A stretch of 20,486 nt of DNA, taken from NCBI GenBank assembly GCA_003523055.1, contig DPHC01000005.1, positions 220,433 to 240,918 on the forward strand, in the 5' to 3' direction. The translations under genes were made by a program, and so were the position numbers. Source of the DNA: Dehalococcoidia bacterium. Lineage in GTDB: Bacteria > Chloroflexota > Dehalococcoidia > Lucifugimonadales > UBA3495. Below the pieces are notes generated by a model. That model was not told the DNA's origin. It made no database searches and worked only from the letters and a program-made list of their open reading frames with translations. Positions 15,457 through 20,486 of the stretch are shown piece after piece (the first letter of the stretch is position 1; the number at the start of each line of letters is the position of its first letter).

Positions 15457-16575
15457 ATGTGTAAATTGCGAATCACAATATTGAATATAATTGCAATGTT
15501 GTTGATTCTTGTTACGTTTGCTGCTTGTATATCTGGACCATCGCAAGAACTGCAATCGGACAATAATATAAACAATGCAGATATTGATGCGACTATTGAA
15601 GCTTCAATAGAAGCTATGATGAAAGAAATGGAACTATCGAAAGATGTTGAGACACCTGTCATAATTTCTGCCGCTCCAGAGATTCAAATAGTACAAGAGC
15701 AAGTTGAAGTGATTAAATTAGTTGAAACAATTAAAGAAATAACTTTGCCTACGCAAACACCTCAACCTACATTCACTCCTTATCCTACATACACTCCTTA
15801 TCCTACTCCGACTATAGTCCCAACGATTAGTGCTGCTGATGTATTTGTAGAGGAACCAGGTTGTTTACCTAGACCAAATGTTGATCAACTAAATTTCGCG
15901 GTAAGTTCAGATGATTCCATAACCCAATATTCTGATATACCTTTGCAAAAGTCTGGCACTGTTATGATAGATGGAGTAGCGGCAAAACAAGGTACTATTA
16001 TTACCGCTTATTATGATCCTCCATTTATGCCGATAGCTACTGATTTAAAAGGATATTTAGCGGGTTATACTACTGTAGATGCGAGAGGACGATATAAGAT
16101 AGATTTATTCAGTCGAGGAACATTAACGGATCATGAAAAACAAAGCTGGAGAAATATATTTTTTAAAATAGATAATTGCTATACTAGAGAAAGTACTTGG
16201 AAATCATATGGAACAGGGATATCGAGACCTCTTAATTTAACCGCGACCACTACTTTAGAACATGACAGACCTAAATTACCTAGCAGAATTATTATGAATG
16301 ATTATGCAATGAATTCTAACTATTTTATTTCGACCGATGCTATGTGGGATGTAAGTACCAATGTTGTTCCGGTTAGTAGCGAAGGGTTTCCTCCGGGCGA
16401 AGTAGAATTTACTGCTAAGGTTAAACTTTTGGAATGGGGATTTAATCGTGAATTTGAATATATATGGACCGGAGTAGATAAAACTTGGGGGCTTGTGAAT
16501 GAAAAAGCTTCGATTGTTGTTAAAGACGGCTTAAATAATTTTGTAACCTTAACAATTGTAGAACCTAATAAATAA
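15457..16575 (+). CDS. Lipoprotein with proline/threonine-rich stalk, unknown C-terminal domain
   Basis: 372 residues. A signal peptide ends in TFAAC, making C24 the lipid-bearing cysteine. Residues 41-59 are an acidic helix ADIDATIEASIEAMMKEME, followed by a Pro/Thr-rich stalk around 98-125. The rest (about 130-372) looks extracellular and beta-rich: GTVMIDGVAAKQGTIITAYYD (168-188) resembles the small sandwich of the collagen-like protein at 858-1697, and C136 and C241 could pair. No catalytic motif is seen and the C-terminal fold was not recognised. A TTG at codon 4, better spaced from GAAGGG, is a possible alternative start. The gene ends 2 bp before the next lipoprotein gene, so the two form an operon. 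Confidence 0.75.
   Translation: MCKLRITILNIIAMLLILVTFAACISGPSQELQSDNNINNADIDATIEASIEAMMKEMELSKDVETPVIISAAPEIQIVQEQVEVIKLVETIKEITLPTQTPQPTFTPYPTYTPYPTPTIVPTISAADVFVEEPGCLPRPNVDQLNFAVSSDDSITQYSDIPLQKSGTVMIDGVAAKQGTIITAYYDPPFMPIATDLKGYLAGYTTVDARGRYKIDLFSRGTLTDHEKQSWRNIFFKIDNCYTRESTWKSYGTGISRPLNLTATTTLEHDRPKLPSRIIMNDYAMNSNYFISTDAMWDVSTNVVPVSSEGFPPGEVEFTAKVKLLEWGFNREFEYIWTGVDKTWGLVNEKASIVVKDGLNNFVTLTIVEPNK
15769..15804 (+). repeat. Two tandem 18-bp units in the lipoprotein stalk
   Basis: ACATTCACTCCTTATCCT (15769-15786) is followed at once by ACATACACTCCTTATCCT (15787-15804), differing at one base. They encode TFTPYP and TYTPYP and lie in the Pro/Thr stalk. The repeat may expand or contract by slippage. 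Confidence 0.85.
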
Positions 16576-16577
16576 TT

Positions 16578-17654
16578 ATGAAAACAGTATCAAAATCAAT
16601 TATATTATGTATAGCTTTAGCAGTAAGTGCTATAGCTTGTGCTACGTTACCGGAGAAAGAAACAACATCAAATAATACTGGTCCGGACATTGAAAGCACT
16701 ATTGCTGCCAAATTACTTCTGTTGGAGCAAGAATTGCAGACTCAAGCTGAAGCTCCTACTCAACCACTAGCGGAAGCAACCCCAACATCTACCTCAAGTA
16801 AGACTACTGGTAAAATTGATGTATTGGTAGATCCAGTTGGTGGAGGCTCCGTTAGTTCATCTATAATGTTTGGCGAAGATGGAACACCTATAGCGACATA
16901 TACCGCATCCGCTGCAAGTGGGTATGTGTTTGATTCTTGGACGGGAGATTTTGCTCCGTCATTAGTAGAAATTTGGGCAAACGATTCGATTGCTGGGGAT
17001 AAGAGAACAAATCCTATAGGATTGGCATCAGACATATCTGGAAATATGTACATAGTAGATTCTGGTAACAATAGAATTCAAGTATATGATGGAACAGGAT
17101 CATACGTTTTTGGATGGGGCGGAGAAGGTTCTGATCCTGGACAATTCCAGAACCCAACAGACATAGTGATAGGCATAGAGGGAAACATTTTTGTTTCAGA
17201 TACTGGTAATAAAAGGATACAAGTTTTTAATCAAGTCGGCACATATATTTCTAGTATAGGTGACCCCAATGTAGATGCAATAAAATTCGCTCAACCTGCG
17301 GGCATTGCTGTAGACGGGTTTGGTTTTTTATACGTCATCGATGAAGGTAATGGGTCGATCAGTAAATTTGACACTAGCGGTACGACAGCTGCTATAAAAC
17401 TATCTATGAAACAAGATAAATCTATTACAGCTAAGTTTTTGACGGAAGCCGAAGCTAATAAGAAATCTATGGATGAAGCTGGAATAATTCCAACGCCAAC
17501 TCCATCACCCACCCAGACACCTTGGATTAAATACATAAGAGTTACCCCTAGCACCAGTAGTACTGCTACTCCAATTGTAGCTTGTGGAACACAGCCATCA
17601 GCAGTTATTTGTACTTGTATTTCAGGTAAATGGGAAAACTGTAGATCAAGATAG
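16578..17654 (+). CDS. Lipoprotein with NHL repeats set inside an InlB-type repeat domain
   Basis: 358 residues. The signal peptide ends in SAIAC (lipid C21). An acidic helix GPDIESTIAAKLLLLEQELQ (35-54) resembles that of the preceding lipoprotein. Residues 78-124 (GKIDVLVDPVGGGSVSSS through GYVFDSWTGD) look like the first part of a divergent InlB-type B-repeat, whose usual end (KLSMKQDKSITAKF) appears only at 274-287. Between them are three NHL repeats: TNPIGLASDISGNMYIVDSG from 144, NPTDIVIGIEGNIFVSDTGN from 192, and QPAGIAVDGFGFLYVIDEGN from 239. A Pro/Thr linker and a short tail with C336, C345, C347 and C355 follow. Three NHL units are fewer than a closed propeller needs. It is extracellular, probably in binding or adhesion; ligand unknown. 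It overlaps the convergent gene by 9 bp. Confidence 0.8.
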   Translation: MKTVSKSIILCIALAVSAIACATLPEKETTSNNTGPDIESTIAAKLLLLEQELQTQAEAPTQPLAEATPTSTSSKTTGKIDVLVDPVGGGSVSSSIMFGEDGTPIATYTASAASGYVFDSWTGDFAPSLVEIWANDSIAGDKRTNPIGLASDISGNMYIVDSGNNRIQVYDGTGSYVFGWGGEGSDPGQFQNPTDIVIGIEGNIFVSDTGNKRIQVFNQVGTYISSIGDPNVDAIKFAQPAGIAVDGFGFLYVIDEGNGSISKFDTSGTTAAIKLSMKQDKSITAKFLTEAEANKKSMDEAGIIPTPTPSPTQTPWIKYIRVTPSTSSTATPIVACGTQPSAVICTCISGKWENCRSR

Positions 17655-18452
17655 CTTATCTTGGTGACGTGATTCACACCTAACGGCAGTTGTTAGAAAT
17701 CCAGTATGCCCAACCATTCTATGTGATGGCCTAGCACTTTGCTTGGTGATGTGCCAAGTTCGATGCAGAACTTCTATGGTTTCTACTGAAGTGAATAAAA
17801 TGTTCTCATGAAGCGAAGATACTAATTTATGAGCCTGCAATATTGTAGGTAGAAAGGCTACAAAAATACCTCCGGGTCGTAGTGATCGGGAGGCTTTGGT
17901 GACTATTTTCCAGGGCTCTGGTAAGTCTAAAATGATTTTATCAACATTCAGTTCAGGAAGCGATCGATAGATGTTTTTCTGTTTTACTGTATGAACCCCT
18001 GGATTACGAGATAGAAATTCAATATTTCGAGTTGCTAGGGGAACCACTTTGGGGTTGATTTCATATGAAATGACAGTGCCTGTTGGTCCAACAGAGTTTA
18101 ACAAGGCACTAGTTAAAGTTCCAGACCCCATACCTCCTTCTATAACAAAATCTCCCGATTGAATGTCTGCTAAATTAAGTATAGTTGCAATGTCTTTCGG
18201 GTATATTATTTGAGTTTCACGATTGGTTAATGTAATGAAATCGTTATATGTAGGAAAAGTTGCGAACAATAAATTGCCTTTGTTTGTGGCATGCCAGCTC
18301 CCAGGGTTACATCCTATGAACGTTTCATGGTAAATAATGCCCATGTGGCATTGAAATGAACGGTCTTTTTCCAACATTGTCATGTATTTTCTACCGCGCG
18401 CGTCTTTTAGGATGATTTTGTTGCCATATTCGAATGTTTTAATGTTTGTCAT
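17646..18452 (-). CDS. trmI: tRNA (adenine58-N1)-methyltransferase TrmI
   Basis: 268 residues. TrmI methylates N1 of A58 in the T loop of tRNA, using SAM, as a homotetramer in bacteria and archaea. Family marks are QIIYPKDIATIL (81-92), the SAM site VIEGGMGSGTLT (103-114) where many members have EAGxGSG, VISYEINP (127-134), DLPEPW (176-181) with the catalytic aspartate, and the C-terminal RPSHRMVGHTGFLTTA (241-256). The last eight bases of the coding region plus stop overlap the 3' end of the lipoprotein gene on the other strand. The region 5' of the ATG is AT-rich with TATAAA and no ribosome site, so a short or leaderless message is possible. Confidence 0.93.
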   Translation of the reverse strand: MTNIKTFEYGNKIILKDARGRKYMTMLEKDRSFQCHMGIIYHETFIGCNPGSWHATNKGNLLFATFPTYNDFITLTNRETQIIYPKDIATILNLADIQSGDFVIEGGMGSGTLTSALLNSVGPTGTVISYEINPKVVPLATRNIEFLSRNPGVHTVKQKNIYRSLPELNVDKIILDLPEPWKIVTKASRSLRPGGIFVAFLPTILQAHKLVSSLHENILFTSVETIEVLHRTWHITKQSARPSHRMVGHTGFLTTAVRCESRHQDKLS

Positions 18453-18513
18453 ATAACTAATGCACTTTATAAATGTTTAGAAGTTTCACGCTGTTTTTAG
18501 CTGTAAATAGAAA

Positions 18514-18528
18514 ATGTTATGATAACAT
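18514..18528. promoter_or_regulatory. Perfect palindrome upstream of the SDR gene, possible operator
   Basis: ATGTTAT-G-ATAACAT is a 7-bp perfect inverted repeat around a single G, 29 bp before the SDR start and inside the 105-bp region between the divergent trmI and SDR genes. Its symmetry suits a dimeric regulator, but no such regulator is in the window. Confidence 0.4.
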
Positions 18529-18557
18529 CTCGATCTTGGAATAGGAGATGTATATAT

Positions 18558-19301
18558 ATGGAATTGATAAATAGAGTAGCGCTTGTTACAGGTTCGGGAA
18601 GGAATATAGGTAAATCAATAGCATTAAAATTAGCTTCAATGGGTGCTGATGTCATTGTGAATGCTAAAGAGAACACATCAGAGGCTAATCAAACAGTTGA
18701 GTCTATAAAACAACTGGGACGGAAATCTATATCAGTAATAGGTGATATAGGGTCACAGGAATCGGTTAATAAAATAATTAACCAAATTGAAACTAGTTTT
18801 AATCATGTTGATATTGTTGTAAATAATGCATCTTTGAGAAGGGTTCAACCATTTTCTAGCATGACCTATGAAAACTGGAGAGAAATGATAAATACAGACT
18901 TGGATTCTGCTTTTTTATTAACTCAGCCGTTTGTTGAAACCATGATTGAGAATCAATGGGGAAGAGTAATAAATATAGCCGGTTTAAATGCAGTGGAAGG
19001 CCGTAGCGGCTGGGCTCATGTGTCTGCTGCTAAAATGGGTTTGATTGGATTTACCAGATCTCTTTCTAAAGAATTGGCTCCCCATGGAATAACGGTTAAT
19101 TGTATATCCCCAGGGATGATAGATACTTCCCGTACCGATTTGTCTTCTCCCAGGCCGGTAGATAGGCAATCCCATATACCAATTGGCCGTAAAGGATACC
19201 TGGAAGAAATTTCAGGTTTATGTGGATGGCTTTGCATGGAAGAATCCGGGTTTATAAGCGGGCAGACAATACATGTGAATGGTGGTGAGAAAAACTATTG
19301 A
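18558..19301 (+). CDS. Short-chain dehydrogenase/reductase with altered active site
   Basis: 247 residues from the ATG at 18558, with AGGAG 10 nt upstream. A longer frame from 18519 lacks homologous sequence. The Rossmann motif TGSGRNIG (11-18), NNAS (89-92) and NCISPGMIDT (181-190) place it in the classical SDR family, near FabG-like reductases. The catalytic lysine K159 is kept, but the Tyr four residues before it is V155 (HVSAAK), and the Ser thirteen residues before that position is G142 (NIAGLNA). H154 is adjacent to the Tyr position. It may still bind a nucleotide cofactor, but normal Ser-Tyr-Lys chemistry looks impossible. Similar AHVSAAK variants occur in other SDRs (recalled, not searched), so this may be a subfamily rather than a decayed gene. 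The stop overlaps the next convergent gene by 7 bp. Confidence 0.85.
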   Translation: MELINRVALVTGSGRNIGKSIALKLASMGADVIVNAKENTSEANQTVESIKQLGRKSISVIGDIGSQESVNKIINQIETSFNHVDIVVNNASLRRVQPFSSMTYENWREMINTDLDSAFLLTQPFVETMIENQWGRVINIAGLNAVEGRSGWAHVSAAKMGLIGFTRSLSKELAPHGITVNCISPGMIDTSRTDLSSPRPVDRQSHIPIGRKGYLEEISGLCGWLCMEESGFISGQTIHVNGGEKNY

Positions 19302-19747
19302 TCTGATGCAGATAATTCTACTCCTACTGCAATAATTTCTATTTGAGTGTCACGCATATTTGGGGGATCGGACTTGAATTGCAAACCTAATGCTATGTTT
19401 AATCCTTTTTCCAGCATTGGATGGTTAGGAACGTTGAATTCTGTTTCTAGATTTGCTCCTTGCAATTGTATATTGGTATGTTGAAATATTATTTTTTCCC
19501 CGTCATACGCTAATATTTCATTGATAAATCCATAGTTGCGAGTTCTAAAGCTAATTAGTATCTTTGTTAAAAATAGTGAAGAATTATCAATAGATACAGG
19601 GTTTGTGATAGGGAAATGACCCCAAGTATTTTGGCCAGATTGCCCTTCAATTCTGACAAAAGGGCCGGTATGCCGGACAGATGTTATGCGATTAGAATAT
19701 TCTATTTGCATACTAGATCCATGAGACCAGATTATTATGTTATTCAT
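19295..19747 (-). CDS. DUF6623-like small protein, function unknown
   Basis: 150 residues, no signal peptide or membrane segment. Landmarks IIIWSHGSSMQIE (4-16), TWGHFPITNPVSID (41-54), ILISFRTRNYGFINEILAYDG (63-83 region), NIQLQG and a late GLNIALGLQF resemble what I recall of the DUF6623 family, a probable beta-sandwich of about 150 residues with no known role. The ATG overlaps the ogt stop as ATGA, with GGAG just upstream, so translation is coupled to ogt. The 3' end overlaps the SDR gene by 7 bp on the other strand. Family membership is tentative. Confidence 0.65.
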   Translation of the reverse strand: MNNIIIWSHGSSMQIEYSNRITSVRHTGPFVRIEGQSGQNTWGHFPITNPVSIDNSSLFLTKILISFRTRNYGFINEILAYDGEKIIFQHTNIQLQGANLETEFNVPNHPMLEKGLNIALGLQFKSDPPNMRDTQIEIIAVGVELSASDQ

Positions 19748-20277
19748 GATTTCTCCAATGGCTTATATTTAGATTCAAGTGACAATAAATATTCTTTGAT
19801 TGCCGATCCTCCAGATGTGTAGTTACCGATCGTGAAATCGGAATGAATTATACGATGGCATGGTATGAATAACGGAATTTTATTTCTTCTCATAGATTGC
19901 CCAGCTGCTCTGACAGCTTTAGAGTTGCCTGCGTGGGATGCTAACCATGCATAACTACGAGTTTCCGATACTGGAATAGAACGGCAAGCGTCCCACGCTC
20001 TTGAAAAAAATTGAGGAGCATTATCAGGAATATCCAGAGGTATGTTTTGTAATGAAGCGTTGTTACCCATAAAATACTCAGTTACCGCAGTTCTGATACA
20101 GATTAAGTTCTTTGATTGGATTCTTGGATACTCAGAATGCTGCTGAAGAGATTCTTTTAGAAGGTCAAAAGTTTTGGTTAGATAGCAATTAGTTATACCG
20201 ATAGAACTGTGCACAATACCTACCCATCCGATAGGAATCTCAAAGGCGTCATATACTAATTTCGGTGATTTTTTCAT
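19744..20277 (-). CDS. ogt: Methylated-DNA--protein-cysteine methyltransferase (Ogt)
   Basis: 177 residues from the ATG at 20277. It repairs O6-alkylguanine by irreversible transfer of the alkyl group to the cysteine of PCHR, here FIPCHRII with C140. Other landmarks are IPVSETRSYAWLASHAGNS (101-119), RAAGQSMRRNKIP (123-135) where 'AN..NP' is usual, and GNYTSGGSAIKEYLLSLE (151-168). The frame can be read up to ATG at 20406, but the extra 43 residues contain this gene's own promoter and part of the divergent one, and exceed the usual single-domain Ogt length. The shorter start is therefore chosen, though it has no ribosome site. It is coupled by ATGA to the DUF6623-like gene. No SOS box is near, so it is not part of the LexA-type regulon by sequence. 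Confidence 0.88.
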   Translation of the reverse strand: MKKSPKLVYDAFEIPIGWVGIVHSSIGITNCYLTKTFDLLKESLQQHSEYPRIQSKNLICIRTAVTEYFMGNNASLQNIPLDIPDNAPQFFSRAWDACRSIPVSETRSYAWLASHAGNSKAVRAAGQSMRRNKIPLFIPCHRIIHSDFTIGNYTSGGSAIKEYLLSLESKYKPLEKS

Positions 20278-20287
20278 TAACAGTATA

Positions 20288-20315
20288 TCTATACTATATA
20301 AACTTGATGGAGCAA
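20288..20315 (-). promoter_or_regulatory. Putative ogt promoter
   Basis: On the minus strand, TTGCTC (20315-20310), a 16-bp spacer, then TATAGA (20293-20288). Transcription would begin about 3-4 nt before the ATG at 20277. The inverted repeat AGTATA-TC-TATACT (20282-20295) overlaps this -10. GGAGCA (20309-20314) and TGCTCC (20333-20338) form another arm pair between the divergent promoters. Confidence 0.45.
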
Positions 20316-20349
20316 GTATAACATGGTAAAACTGCTCCTTGATGCAGAA

Positions 20350-20378
20350 TTGACATAGTAATAGCTCACGTATAGACT
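20350..20378 (+). promoter_or_regulatory. Promoter of the right-edge gene
   Basis: A perfect -35 TTGACA (20350-20355), 17-bp spacer, and TAGACT (20373-20378). Transcription should begin near 20385, about 50 nt before the ATG at 20436. It is one of the strongest promoter matches in the window and lies within the extended ogt reading frame, which argues against that extension. Confidence 0.65.
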
Positions 20379-20435
20379 GCAACGAAATGGGTGTTCTCAA
20401 GAACAAGAAGAAATTAATTACATTTAGGAGGAGAT

Positions 20436-20486
20436 ATGGCAGTAGATCAGAATATAGTGCACGCTGCGGCCACCGCAGAAATGAGC
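20436..20486 (+). CDS. Start of an unidentified gene (first 17 codons only)
   Basis: An ATG at 20436 follows AGGAGG (20426-20431) at short spacing and a well-placed promoter, so it is a real start. Only MAVDQNIVHAAATAEMS is visible, with a more GC-rich composition than its neighbours. This is too little to identify the product. Confidence 0.7.
   Translation, partial: MAVDQNIVHAAATAEMS

Noticed and set aside
1..20486. Mobile element, prophage, CRISPR array or defence island
   Set aside because: No transposase, integrase, phage gene, regular spaced repeats or target-site duplications were seen. Nearly all genes are housekeeping, repair or envelope genes.

Overview
The window is AT-rich bacterial chromosome, densely packed, with no mobile element, CRISPR array or rRNA. 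Every stretch longer than about 300 bases holds a gene. The gene mix fits a Chloroflexota lineage, perhaps a marine SAR202-like Dehalococcoidia: an F420/FMN luciferase-like oxidoreductase, an MmgE/PrpD protein, a MidA methyltransferase, an archaeal/actinobacterial-type TrmI, several lipoproteins with an acidic 'IEATI'-like motif, and an ImuB/DnaE2 pair with a Gram-positive-type SOS box. This placement is an inference from protein character; no phylogenetic marker was compared.

Layout. 1-1697 (minus): two membrane proteins that probably form one transcript, a collagen-like secreted/membrane protein and a tandem DUF805 protein that runs off the left edge; both carry CxxC zinc-ribbon elements. 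1837-5299 (minus): a likely co-transcribed run of tRNA-Ser(UGA), moaD, moaE, rsmG, an NAD-dependent epimerase and a luciferase-like oxidoreductase, with gaps of 1-41 bp. 5392-9986 (plus): an SOS mutagenesis cassette. A 26-bp perfect palindrome with the GAAC-N4-GTTC LexA core sits inside a sigma70 promoter, followed by imuB (polymerase residues lost, clamp motif kept), an overlapping small DUF6504-like gene, and dnaE2. 10014-11312 (plus): citrate synthase with a good promoter and a very strong terminator. 11327-12478: midA, probably with a leaderless transcript. 12584-17654: lipoprotein genes (an eight-bladed PQQ-type propeller, then a two-gene lipoprotein operon), with an MmgE/PrpD gene on the opposite strand between them. 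17646-18452 (minus): tRNA m1A58 methyltransferase. 18558-19301 (plus): an SDR lacking the usual Ser and Tyr. 19295-20277 (minus): ogt plus a coupled DUF6623-like gene. 20436 onward: the start of another gene with its own promoter.

The most interesting parts are the LexA-controlled three-gene mutasome (5392-9986), whose middle gene sits where no characterised component is known to me, and the lipoprotein at 16578, in which NHL repeats appear to be inserted inside an InlB-type repeat domain. Several starts were moved from the longest reading frame to internal ATGs with good Shine-Dalgarno spacing (moaE, citrate synthase, mmgE/prpD, SDR, and ogt by promoter logic).
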